Below are positions 8,005-16,373 of a stretch of DNA of 64,000 nucleotides, piece by piece. The position numbers were made by a program, and so were the translations under genes. The stretch covers positions 1 through 64,000 of the forward strand of contig CANGDZ010000003.1 in assembly GCA_947452785.1 (NCBI GenBank), in the 5' to 3' direction. The DNA is from Comamonadaceae bacterium (GTDB lineage: Bacteria > Pseudomonadota > Gammaproteobacteria > Burkholderiales > Burkholderiaceae_C). Position 1 is the first letter of the stretch, and every line of letters begins with the position of its first letter. Under the pieces are notes generated by a model. It worked only from the letters and a program-made list of their open reading frames with translations. It made no database searches and was not told the origin of the DNA.

Positions 8005-9383
8005 GCGTCATCTCCCGCAGTCAGAGGCTGGGCCATTTCAAATCGACTCGGAATGCCCTCTCGTGGCAACAAGCAAGACACCAAGCCCAGACGCGGGCGT
8101 AGCGCGGTGCGCACCCCACCGCCCCCTGCAGGGCCGCAGGTGTACAAGGCGGTGACTTCGCGCAGCAATTGCTCGGCCATTTTTTTGTCTGCATGCGAAG
8201 TGGCCATGCGCAAGCGTACATCGGTGCCGCCCTGATCAGGCAAAGCGGCCAGGGCCGCACCGGCGTCATCGGCCCACAAACTGGCCACGCCAATCAAGTC
8301 CACCCGTAACGCCAAATGCGGCAGCCGCTCGCGCACCACCGCTGCAGCCAAACGGGCTCGCGCTTCTGCACGGGCGCCGGCATAAGAAATTTCAGCTTCG
8401 GCTAACCAGCCGTTTTCGTGGCACAGGTTGACCTTCAGATGCGCAGGTCGGGGGTGGCCTTGCACGCCTGACAGCTGCACGCGGTCAGGGCCCAGCTGAG
8501 TGACTTGCGCGGCCGTGATGTCGGCCACCACGTCAGGTGTGATGTAGGCGGCCGGGTTGTCAATTTCGTACAGCAATTGCTCTTTGACGGTGTGCAGGTC
8601 GATACGCCCGCCAGTACCTGCAGGCTTGCTCAAGGTGCAACGGCCATCGGCTTCGATCTGCGCAATCGGAAAGCCCACATGCGCCAGATCGGGCAGGTCT
8701 TTGAAGCCCGGATCGGCGTAATAACCACCGGTTACTTGTGCGCCGCATTCGAGCAAATGGCCGGCCATGGTGGCACCGGCCAAAGCATGCCAATCGTCAT
8801 GGGCCCAACCAAAGTGCGCCAGTGCCGGGCCGAGCGTCAACGCTGGGTCTGCGACGCGGCCACAAACCACAATCTGCGCGCCCTGGTTCAAGGCATCGGC
8901 AATGGCCTGCGCGCCCAAGTAGGCGTTGGCACTGACCAAGGGGCTGGGCAAACTGCGGGCACGCGTTTGCACTTCAGGGTGTTCGCGCACATCGTCACCC
9001 AACACCACGGCGATGCGGGGCGCGGCCACCTCCAAGTCCTGCGCCAATTGCAAAATAGCCTGCGCGGCAGCTCGCGGATTCGCTGCACCAAAGTTGCTGA
9101 CGATGCGAATGCCATGGGCCAGACACGTGGCCAGCACCGGGCGCAGCAAGTCGAGCAGCATGGGCTCGTAACCCGCCTGTGGGTCGGCACGGCGTGCCAG
9201 TTGCGCCAGCGCCAGGGTGCGTTCGGCCAAGGTTTCAAAAATCAAAACCGCATGGCCGCCCTGGCTTTGCAGACCGGCCACCAGGTCTTGCACCACGGGG
9301 CCAGCGGCATCGGTGCGGTCGCCCGAAAAGCCCGCACCACACCCAATGCGCAAGGGCTGAGTCGGATTGAGAAAATCAAGCAT
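8001..9383 (-). CDS. AtuA/DUF1446 family protein
   Basis: Protein of 460 residues of the AtuA family, named from acyclic terpene utilisation in Pseudomonas. It begins with PLRIGCGAGFSGDRTDAAG and contains IRIVSNFGAANPRAAA and IVVCGRVADPALTLGPALAHFGW, typical family blocks. The biochemical reaction of AtuA is not established; it is often found in branched acyl-CoA and carboxylate catabolic clusters. It overlaps the RlmN-like gene end by 8 bp and continues into the small AtuA-C gene. Convergent with the FAD monooxygenase. Confidence 0.8.
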   Translation of the reverse strand: MLDFLNPTQPLRIGCGAGFSGDRTDAAGPVVQDLVAGLQSQGGHAVLIFETLAERTLALAQLARRADPQAGYEPMLLDLLRPVLATCLAHGIRIVSNFGAANPRAAAQAILQLAQDLEVAAPRIAVVLGDDVREHPEVQTRARSLPSPLVSANAYLGAQAIADALNQGAQIVVCGRVADPALTLGPALAHFGWAHDDWHALAGATMAGHLLECGAQVTGGYYADPGFKDLPDLAHVGFPIAQIEADGRCTLSKPAGTGGRIDLHTVKEQLLYEIDNPAAYITPDVVADITAAQVTQLGPDRVQLSGVQGHPRPAHLKVNLCHENGWLAEAEISYAGARAEARARLAAAVVRERLPHLALRVDLIGVASLWADDAGAALAALPDQGGTDVRLRMATSHADKKMAEQLLREVTALYTCGPAGGGGVRTALRPRLGLVSCLLPREGIPSRFEMAQPLTAGDDA

Positions 9384-10404
9384 GGCTCACTTTCACGGGA
9401 AAACAGGTAACCATGGCGCGGGCACGCAGTTGACCGCAACCGCCCTCCACATCTTGGCCTGCGGACTGGCGCAGCTTGGTCAAAATGCCGCGCTGGTGCA
9501 AGCTGCGTGCGATTTGCGCGGCGCGCTCCCAGCTCGGGCGCTTGAAGGGCAGATCGTCCACCGCGTTGTAGGGGATCATGTTCATCAGCGCGTATTTGCC
9601 GTGCAGCAAACGCACAATGCCGTCGATCTCTTCTTCGGTGTCGTTGATGCCTTCGAGCAAAGTCCATTGGTATTGGATCGGGTAGCCGGTGGTGCGGGCA
9701 TAGACCTCGGCCATCTCCACCAAATCTTGCGGGCTGATGCGCGGCGCCTTGGGCAGCAACTGGGTGCGCAGCTCGGCGCGGGTGGTGTGCAACGACAACG
9801 CCATGGCAGGTTGCACAGGGCCTTGCGGCAACAGGTCAAAAGCCCGTTCATCGCCCACGGTTGAGAACACCAAATTCTTGTGACCGATATTGCCCTGCGT
9901 GCCCAGCAGTTCAATGGCCTGCATCACATTGTCTAAATTGTGCGAGGGCTCACCCATGCCCATGAAGACGACTTTTTTAACGGGGCGCAGCGAACGCGCC
10001 AAAGCCACCTGGGCTACGATCTCCGCGCCTGTGACGTGGCGAATCAAGCCTTCTTTGCCGGTCATGCAAAACACACAACCCACCGCACAGCCCACCTGAC
10101 TGGAAACGCACAGGCCGTCGCGCGGCAAGAGCACGCTTTCCACCGTTTGACCGTCTTGCAGTCGGATCAGCAAGCGGGAGGACCCGTCTTCGGCCGGATG
10201 CTGAGACTGCAAACTCGCCAATGCGGCCAGCTCGGCGCTGAGTGCGGGTAAGGCGTGACGCAAAGTGGTTGGCATGAAACTGTCCAGCGCGCGGCGGCCA
10301 CTGTCTTGCGGCAGCGCTTGGCTCCACAGGCGCAGCACCCGGGCCTCGTGCTTGGGGTTGGCGCCTAAAGCTCTTAAACGCGCACGCAAAGTATCCAGTC
10401 GCAT
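9376..10404 (-). CDS. RlmN/Cfr-family radical SAM RNA methyltransferase paralogue
   Basis: Radical SAM protein of 342 residues. The cluster motif CAVGCVFC (CxxxCxxC) is preceded by LCVSSQVG, and a C-terminal GGCGQLR supplies the second catalytic cysteine, so both of the RlmN methyl-transfer cysteines appear present. The GMGEPSHNLDNVMQAI motif and SLHTTRAELRTQLLP are family blocks. It differs from usual RlmN by a short N-terminal helix domain and by CMTGKEG where the family normally has CSTGxxG. The family methylates adenine C2 or C8 in 23S rRNA or tRNA. Whether this is the housekeeping RlmN or an extra copy needs the rest of the genome. It sits 9 bp after slyX. Confidence 0.8.
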   Translation of the reverse strand: MRLDTLRARLRALGANPKHEARVLRLWSQALPQDSGRRALDSFMPTTLRHALPALSAELAALASLQSQHPAEDGSSRLLIRLQDGQTVESVLLPRDGLCVSSQVGCAVGCVFCMTGKEGLIRHVTGAEIVAQVALARSLRPVKKVVFMGMGEPSHNLDNVMQAIELLGTQGNIGHKNLVFSTVGDERAFDLLPQGPVQPAMALSLHTTRAELRTQLLPKAPRISPQDLVEMAEVYARTTGYPIQYQWTLLEGINDTEEEIDGIVRLLHGKYALMNMIPYNAVDDLPFKRPSWERAAQIARSLHQRGILTKLRQSAGQDVEGGCGQLRARAMVTCFPVKVSHA

Positions 10405-10413
10405 GGCGCCGCC

Positions 10414-10632
10414 TCAGTAATGCGGCGGCAATTCGTCGCGCAAATTGCGCTCGCCCGAGGGGCCACCTTCAGGCATTTGACGGCGCAGTTGGCCGACCTC
10501 GGCCAGCAAGGCATCGATCTGGCGTTGTTGTTCGTAAACCTGTTGGTTCAATTGTTCGAGAAGATCTTCGGCGTAGCTGGATTTGATTTCCAGCGCCATC
10601 AGGCGCTCGTCGGTGTGGGATTCTTGAGACAT
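10414..10632 (-). CDS. slyX: SlyX family protein
   Basis: Short coiled-coil protein of 72 residues, the length of E. coli SlyX. It contains ERLMALEIKSSYAEDLLEQL and YEQQRQIDALLAEVGQLRRQM, two heptad-rich helices, and ends in the typical LPPHY. The start at 10632 (MSQESH) is preferred because AGGG lies seven bases upstream; the track start at 10686 adds 18 residues without family resemblance. Function of SlyX is unknown. Confidence 0.85.
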   Translation of the reverse strand: MSQESHTDERLMALEIKSSYAEDLLEQLNQQVYEQQRQIDALLAEVGQLRRQMPEGGPSGERNLRDELPPHY

Positions 10633-10713
10633 GGCCCTATTGGACATGATTTTGCAGCCATGCGGCCAGCATCGACTCACAATCATCTCATCATGCGAGT
10701 ACGCCCAAAACGG

Positions 10714-11898
10714 TCAGTACGATCTGGGCAGTCCTATCACGTGCTCTGCGATATAGGCCAGAATCAAATTGGTTGAAATCGGCGCGGTACGCTGCACCCG
10801 GGCTTCTCGCCATTTGCGCTCCACGTCATATTCTCGGGCATATGCAAAGCCACCATGGGTTTGCACACAAGCCTCTCCAGCCTCCCACGCCGCTTCTGCG
10901 CTGAGCAACTTGGACAAATTGGCCTCTTCACCACAAGGGTGACCAGCTTCAAACAGAGCAGCCGCCTTGCGCAGCATCAGTTCGGCAGCTTGGGATGCCG
11001 CATAGGCTTTGGCGATCGGAAACTGAATGCCTTGATTCATGCCAATGGGTCGGTCAAAAACCACGCGTTCATTGGCGTATTGGGCAGCTTTTCGGATGAA
11101 CCATTTGGCATCGCCGATCGATTCGTGTGAAACCAAAATTCGTTCAGCATTCATGCCGTCCAAGATATAGCGAAACCCTTTGCCTTCTTCGCCAATCAAG
11201 TTTTCTGCAGGTACGCGCAAACCATCGTAAAAAACCTCTGTGGTGTTGTGATTGATCATGGCCTTGATCGGCCGGATGGTCATGCCATGACCTATCGCGT
11301 CGCGCATATCGACCAAGAAAACTGAAAGACCTTCTGTTTTTTTGGCGACCCGCTCCAAAGGGGTGGTGCGCACCAACAACAGCATCAAATCAGAAAACAA
11401 CGCACGCGACGTCCAGATTTTTTGCCCATGAATCACATAGTGATCGCCATCTCGGATGGCACGCGTTTTGAGTTTGGTGGTATCGGTACCGGTCGTGGGT
11501 TCTGTCACACCAAACGCTTGTAATCGCAACTCACCTCTGGCAATGGCCGGCAGGTACTTTTCTTTTTGGGCAGCGCTGCCATGCCGCAGCAAGGTGCCCA
11601 TGGTGTACATCTGGGCATGCACTGCGGCCGCATTGGCACCACTGGCATGTATTTCTTCCAACACTACGCCCGCCGCACGCAAGGGCAATTGCGCACCGCC
11701 GTAGGCCTCAGGAATCAACGCGGCCAAATAACCCGCCTGCGTCAGCGCTTGGACAAAGGCCTGCGGATAGGCCTCTTGTTCGTCCAATGCCCGCCAATAA
11801 GAGCCTGGGAATGCCGCGCAAATTTTGCGGACACTTTCGCGAATTTCTGGAAAGTCGTCGCCCAAGGCGATGCTGATTTCTGGCAATTTCATAGTCAC
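10714..11898 (-). CDS. Acyl-CoA dehydrogenase (branched-chain type, paralogue 1)
   Basis: FAD-dependent acyl-CoA dehydrogenase of 394 residues. It shows LQAFGVTEPTTGTDTTKLKT and HGQKIWTSRA in the middle beta domain and CVQTHGGFAYAREYDVERKWREA near the C-terminus. The usual catalytic Glu of the IYEGTSE motif is missing (APISTN instead), while a Glu is present in NAERILV, the position used by isovaleryl-CoA dehydrogenase. A paralogue lies at 17733. It is the second gene of a TctC-ACAD unit driven from the first shared operator. Start GTG 11898 with GGGA eight bases upstream; ATG 11892 is an alternative. Confidence 0.88.
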   Translation of the reverse strand: MTMKLPEISIALGDDFPEIRESVRKICAAFPGSYWRALDEQEAYPQAFVQALTQAGYLAALIPEAYGGAQLPLRAAGVVLEEIHASGANAAAVHAQMYTMGTLLRHGSAAQKEKYLPAIARGELRLQAFGVTEPTTGTDTTKLKTRAIRDGDHYVIHGQKIWTSRALFSDLMLLLVRTTPLERVAKKTEGLSVFLVDMRDAIGHGMTIRPIKAMINHNTTEVFYDGLRVPAENLIGEEGKGFRYILDGMNAERILVSHESIGDAKWFIRKAAQYANERVVFDRPIGMNQGIQFPIAKAYAASQAAELMLRKAAALFEAGHPCGEEANLSKLLSAEAAWEAGEACVQTHGGFAYAREYDVERKWREARVQRTAPISTNLILAYIAEHVIGLPRSY

Positions 11899-11909
11899 AA
11901 TGGCATTCC

Positions 11910-12881
11910 CTATTCCGGCTTGATGCCAGCTTGCTGGATTAATTTTCCCCGCTGCTCTAATTCCTTGCGCACCTGCTCGGCAAATTCTTCAGAGGTATTA
12001 GCTACAACCATCAAGCCCATCCCATCCAATTTGATCGCAACTTCGGGATCGCGAAGCGTCTTGACCAATTCACCATGCAAACGCTTGCTCACAGCCACAG
12101 GCAACTTCGCTGGCGCAAAAAAACCGAGCCAGGAATTCATCTCAAAGCCTGGCAAAGTTTCTGCAAAAGTGGGCACCTGGGGCAAGCCAGGGTAACGGTT
12201 GGTTTGCGTGAATCCAATCGCCTTGAGTTTGCCGCTTTTGATGTGCGGCAGCACAGTGATCAAACTGGAAAAAACCATCGGAATTTGTCCGCCCAGCAGG
12301 TCCGTGATGGCCGGCCCCCCTCCGCGATAAGCCACATGGACCAGGGGAACCCCGATGAACTGTTTGAGCAATTCACCAGCGAGATGGTGTGGGGATCCTG
12401 CACCCGAACTCCCGTATGACAGCTGATCAGGATGCTGTTTCAAATAAGCAATCAGTTCGGCTAAGTTTTTGGCAGGAATTGCGGGATGGACGACCAAGAC
12501 GATGGGGTTGGCCACAGCCTGGGTCAAAGCCGTAAAGTCTTTGACAGGATGGAAGGTCGGCGATGCCGTCAAAAATACGTTTGCCGTATGCGTTGCATCG
12601 GTACCCACCATCAGGGTGTAACCATCGGGCAAGGATTTGGCGACAAAGTCTGAACCAATATTGCCACTGGCACCGCCTTTATTGTCAACGACCACCGGTT
12701 GCCCCATGCTGACAGACAGTTTTTGTGCCACGATCCGGCCCAGACTGTCGGTGGATGCGCCCGGTGGATAGGGCACAACCATGCGCAATGGTTTCGAGGG
12801 AAATTCTGATTGCGCCATGACTTGGGGCGCCAGCAGCATCAGGCCCCAAGCCAAACCCAACTTGAGAAAGTGACTGATCAT
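11910..12881 (-). CDS. TctC/Bug-family periplasmic substrate-binding protein
   Basis: Orphan TctC receptor, 323 residues, first gene of the leftward unit of the catabolic island. The signal peptide MISHFLKLGLAWGLMLLAPQVMAQ is followed by KPLRMVVPYPPGASTDSLGR and VDNKGGASGNIGSDFVA. The start at 12881 is supported by CAGGAG seven bases upstream; the track start at 12953 adds 24 residues that overlap the promoter. The acyl-CoA dehydrogenase follows after 11 bp, tying uptake or sensing of an acid to its oxidation. Confidence 0.9.
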   Translation of the reverse strand: MISHFLKLGLAWGLMLLAPQVMAQSEFPSKPLRMVVPYPPGASTDSLGRIVAQKLSVSMGQPVVVDNKGGASGNIGSDFVAKSLPDGYTLMVGTDATHTANVFLTASPTFHPVKDFTALTQAVANPIVLVVHPAIPAKNLAELIAYLKQHPDQLSYGSSGAGSPHHLAGELLKQFIGVPLVHVAYRGGGPAITDLLGGQIPMVFSSLITVLPHIKSGKLKAIGFTQTNRYPGLPQVPTFAETLPGFEMNSWLGFFAPAKLPVAVSKRLHGELVKTLRDPEVAIKLDGMGLMVVANTSEEFAEQVRKELEQRGKLIQQAGIKPE

Positions 12882-12956
12882 GAGGAATCTCCTGTAATTC
12901 AATTCATGCGGGGGTTCTTTCGTCCCCAAGACGGCCCCACCACCGCACGCCATTCA

Positions 12957-12975
12957 ATGTACGGACAATATAATG
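12957..12975. promoter_or_regulatory. Shared operator box A in divergent promoter
   Basis: ATGTACGGACAATATAATG lies between the divergent TctC (start 12881) and SDR (start 13019) genes. Read on the minus strand it is CATTATATTGTCCGTACAT, placed 16 bases after a perfect TTGACA (12994-12989), so it covers the -10 (TATATT) and start point of the TctC-ACAD unit. On the plus strand it contains a perfect TATAAT (12969-12974) for the SDR. The same 19-mer occurs in box C. Likely bound by the GntR protein at 21990 (inference). Confidence 0.75.
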
Positions 12976-13018
12976 ACCTGACTCACCTTGTCAATGATTC
13001 ACAGTCACGAAGGCTCAG

Positions 13019-13792
13019 ATGGAAAATGTCAACTTGCAAAGCCCCATGGCCGGGCGTACTGCCATCATCACCGGTTCTGGCCGCAACATTGGTCGCGCCA
13101 TCGCCCTATCGCTCGCGCACCAAGGTGCCAATGTGGTGGTGAATGGGCACAGTGATCGCGCGGCAGTAGACAGCGTCGTTAAGGACATCCAAGCAGCGGG
13201 TGGTCAAGCCATGGGGGTGATGGCCGATGTCTCGGAAGACAGTCAGGTCAGCAATTTAGTGCAACGCACAGTGGACCGCTTTGGCAGCGCCGACATGATC
13301 ATTTCCAACGTGGCCATTCGGCGTAAACAGCATTTCTTGGACATTTCACCGAAAGACTGGCAAGACGTCATACAAACCAATTTAACCCCCGCTTTTTACT
13401 TGGCAAGACACGCCATACCCCACATGCTGGAAAAAAAATGGGGCCGCTTGGTTTTGATTTCTGGTTTTGATGGTTTTTGGGGTCAAGTCCCCGAGAGAGC
13501 CCACAACATTGCAGCGAAATCAGGACTGCATGGTTTGGCCATGGCCTTGGCCCGGGAATTTGGTGCCCATGGCATCACGGCCAATACCGTGGCGCCAGGT
13601 GCCATTGACACGGTTCGCGACTGGACGCAATACACGCACCAGGAACGACAAAAAATTGAATCCGAAATTCCGCTCGGTCGCTACGGCAAACCCGACGAAG
13701 TAGCTGCCGCATGCGACCTCTTGTGCTCAGAACGGGGGGCTTTTATTTCAGGACAAGTCATTCATGTGAATGGTGGTCACTACATGTATTGA
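13019..13792 (+). CDS. SDR-family protein lacking the catalytic tyrosine
   Basis: Short-chain dehydrogenase/reductase fold of 257 residues. The cofactor motif is TGSGRNIGRA (TGxxxxIG) and the C-terminal part has NTVAPGAIDTVRDW and ISGQVIHVNGG, all regular. The active site is not: where the family has YxxxK, alignment through AHNIAAKSG gives Asn in place of Tyr, and the NNAG strand reads SNVA. It may be a degenerate enzyme or use another chemistry. Start ATG 13019 follows GAAGG. It is transcribed alone from box A, convergent with the acyl-CoA ligase. Confidence 0.82.
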   Translation: MENVNLQSPMAGRTAIITGSGRNIGRAIALSLAHQGANVVVNGHSDRAAVDSVVKDIQAAGGQAMGVMADVSEDSQVSNLVQRTVDRFGSADMIISNVAIRRKQHFLDISPKDWQDVIQTNLTPAFYLARHAIPHMLEKKWGRLVLISGFDGFWGQVPERAHNIAAKSGLHGLAMALAREFGAHGITANTVAPGAIDTVRDWTQYTHQERQKIESEIPLGRYGKPDEVAAACDLLCSERGAFISGQVIHVNGGHYMY

Positions 13793-13824
13793 CCCTGCAC
13801 ACAAAGCATCAAGGACGGCGGAAA

Positions 13825-15354
13825 TCAATTCAATTGCAGGCTAGGGTAAGCACCATCGATCAAAGTGAACTGCGCCAGCACCGCTTGACTCACTTTTTTT
13901 CGGCTCACCTTACCCTGCGCATTGCGCGCCAATAGGGGCACGGCCACATACAAACGCGGTTGCTTGTATTTGGACAAGGCCGCCACCCGTTGCCGGGCTT
14001 CGTCTTCCCATCCCGACCACACATCTTGCGCCACGGTGATGATCACTTCGCCCCAATAATCGGACTCCAGTGATGTGACGCACAGCGCACCATACAAAGC
14101 GCCCCCCGTTTGAGCGGCCTCAATCTCGTCGGGATTGACCCGGTAGCCGCCGGTTTTGATCACATCGGCAACGCGTCCGGTCAAGACCAAACGCCCGACT
14201 TCGTCGATAAAACCCAAATCGCCAGTGGCATGCCAGCCTTTTGCATCGTGGCCCATGACACCTTCTGGAAAGATCAAGCCAGCGCATTGCTGCGGCGCCC
14301 TTAAAAGGACCTCACCCTGCTCACACTCTTCATCTTCAGTGGCCGCCTCGATCCGCAACTCCACACCCGGCACCGGCCAGCCCACGCAGGCGCCGGTGGG
14401 TCTTGTGGGCTGCGCAAAATACGCATGCGTTTGCTCTGGGGTCATGACCGTGATGGGATTCACACACTCCGACTTGCCATAGGTGATGCGCACCACCGGG
14501 CCAAACATGTCGCAAGTGGCTTTGTATAAAGTCGCTGTCATTGCCTGCGTGCCCGTGAAAATACAGCGCAAGCCGGTAAAGCGTCGGCCAGCAAAGGCCT
14601 GCGTGATTTTGGCCAGTACCGTCGGCGGTGCAAAAATAGCTTGCAAGTCGCCACGGGTCAACAGGGGTTCTAATTTCTCGGTATCGACGCCGTCGTGCAG
14701 CAACACATGCCCACCCAGGTCACACCATGCAAAAGTGAGCAACGATGCACCATGCACAAATGGCGTCATCAACAACAAGGTGGCTCCCGCATCTGGCACA
14801 AAAGGCATGGCCGCTTTGAGCATTTGCTCCCCCACCCAGCGCGCACCATGGGTATAGATCACCCCCTTGGGTTTACCAGTGGTGCCCGATGTGAACAAGA
14901 TCCGGCCCCTGTCCGATGCAGGCACAACAGGCAGTGGACCGCTCAGTGCCATCTCCTGCGCGGGCCAAAGGTCCTCCACCAGCAAAGGCTGCATGCCGCA
15001 GGCGCGCACCTGCTCTGCCCGCTCAGCGCGGGTGATGACGGCTTGCACCTGGGCCAGACCACAACACCACTGCAGTTCGGGCTCCGTCAATGACCAGGAC
15101 AAGGGCGTTTCGGCGCCGCCCATCAAGCGGATGGCGTATGCGCAGCGAACCGCATCCAGTGAATTGGGCAACCACACGCCGATCGATTGACCCGATGCGA
15201 AACCCCGCGCCAAGAGTGCGTCCGCACATTGATGCGCCTGCTGGCTCAGTTGCGCGTAGCTGAGACTGCGCCCCTGGCCATCGGTCACGGCAGTCGCGCT
15301 GCCCATGCGGGCTGCCAACACCCTGAGTTGGTCAGACCAGGCGATCGTGTGCAT
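13825..15354 (-). CDS. AMP-dependent acyl-CoA synthetase/ligase
   Basis: ANL-superfamily ligase of 509 residues that would activate a carboxylic acid to its CoA thioester through an acyl-adenylate. The P-loop is FTSGTTGKPKGVIYTH, followed by ITYGKSECVNP, the ATP motif ATGDLGFIDE, hinge KTGGYRVNPDEIEAA and the C-terminal lysine region GKVSRKKV. The start at 15354 avoids 21 residues that overlap the TctC end. Last gene of the seven-gene leftward operon starting at 21902. Substrate unknown; it provides an activation route in addition to the two CoA-transferases. Confidence 0.87.
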   Translation of the reverse strand: MHTIAWSDQLRVLAARMGSATAVTDGQGRSLSYAQLSQQAHQCADALLARGFASGQSIGVWLPNSLDAVRCAYAIRLMGGAETPLSWSLTEPELQWCCGLAQVQAVITRAERAEQVRACGMQPLLVEDLWPAQEMALSGPLPVVPASDRGRILFTSGTTGKPKGVIYTHGARWVGEQMLKAAMPFVPDAGATLLLMTPFVHGASLLTFAWCDLGGHVLLHDGVDTEKLEPLLTRGDLQAIFAPPTVLAKITQAFAGRRFTGLRCIFTGTQAMTATLYKATCDMFGPVVRITYGKSECVNPITVMTPEQTHAYFAQPTRPTGACVGWPVPGVELRIEAATEDEECEQGEVLLRAPQQCAGLIFPEGVMGHDAKGWHATGDLGFIDEVGRLVLTGRVADVIKTGGYRVNPDEIEAAQTGGALYGALCVTSLESDYWGEVIITVAQDVWSGWEDEARQRVAALSKYKQPRLYVAVPLLARNAQGKVSRKKVSQAVLAQFTLIDGAYPSLQLN

Positions 15355-15374
15355 CAAGGGTGGTTCTGCTCGCG

Positions 15375-16337
15375 TCAATCGGCTTTGGCGCCAGAGGCTT
15401 TGACAGCGGCAGCCCAATTGGTCAATTCAAACTTGATGTGCTCGACGGCCTGTTCCGGCGTGGTTTCGAAAGTCTCCGCACCCAGTGTCATCAGGCGCTC
15501 TTTGATGGCGGGCTTTTGCAAAGCCAACACCAACTCCGCATTCAGTTTGGTAATGATGGGCTTGGGGGTTTGAATGGGCGCTAATAGGGCAGCCCATGTT
15601 TGGGCCGCAAAACCAGGCACGCCGGCTTCGGCCACAGTGGGCACATCAGGCATAGACACCGAGCGTTTTTTGCTGCCCACCGCAATGACTTTGAGTTTGC
15701 CGCTCTTGATGTGTGGAATAACGGGTGGGCCTGACTCAAACATCATGTTGATTTCGCCGCCGATCAAGGCGGTCAAGGCCGCCGCAGCACCTTTGTAGGG
15801 CACATGGGTAATTTGCATGCCAGTTTGGCTTTTGAGCATTTCCATGGTCAGGTGATTGGTCAAGCCACTGCCGCCAGAACCATAGTTGGTCTTACCCGGG
15901 TTTTGCTTGACATAGGCAATCAGCTCTTTCAGATTGTTGACCGGAAAGTCTTTGTTGATCACCAAAAACTGCGGCACGATCACCGCCGTCCCGATCGGCT
16001 GAAAATCCCGCAAGGTGTCATAGCTCAGTTTGGAATACAAGGCAGGATTGATGGTCAAGGGACCACTCGATGCCATCAGCAGGGTATAGCCATCGGCCGG
16101 CGCCACTTTGGCCGTCTCCATGCCCACAATCGCAGCCGCTCCGCCCTTGTTGTCCACATAAAAGCTTTGTCCCATCGTCTCAGTGAATTCCTGCGACAGG
16201 ATGCGGGCAATCACATCGGTGGCCTGCCCCACAGGAAAGGGCACGATGACCTTGACTGGTTTAGTGGGATAGGTCGATTGCGCCATTGCAGCGAAAGCCG
16301 ACAAGCCCAAGACCCATGCAATGAGGTATTTTTTCAT
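15375..16337 (-). CDS. TctC/Bug-family periplasmic substrate-binding protein
   Basis: Orphan TctC receptor, 320 residues, in the middle of the seven-gene operon. The signal peptide is MKKYLIAWVLGLSAFAAMAQ, and the pocket elements are VKVIVPFPVGQATDVIAR, VDNKGGAAAIVGMETA and HVPYKGAAAALTALIGGEI. Compared with its paralogues in this window the first loop has VGQATD rather than PGG-type, suggesting a different ligand fit. AAGGA precedes ATG 16337, preferred to 16361. It sits 20 bp before the ligase and 36 bp after the MmgE/PrpD gene. Confidence 0.9.
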   Translation of the reverse strand: MKKYLIAWVLGLSAFAAMAQSTYPTKPVKVIVPFPVGQATDVIARILSQEFTETMGQSFYVDNKGGAAAIVGMETAKVAPADGYTLLMASSGPLTINPALYSKLSYDTLRDFQPIGTAVIVPQFLVINKDFPVNNLKELIAYVKQNPGKTNYGSGGSGLTNHLTMEMLKSQTGMQITHVPYKGAAAALTALIGGEINMMFESGPPVIPHIKSGKLKVIAVGSKKRSVSMPDVPTVAEAGVPGFAAQTWAALLAPIQTPKPIITKLNAELVLALQKPAIKERLMTLGAETFETTPEQAVEHIKFELTNWAAAVKASGAKAD

Positions 16338-16373
16338 CTTGTTTCCTTGATGTGATTTCAAAAAATGGTTCTG

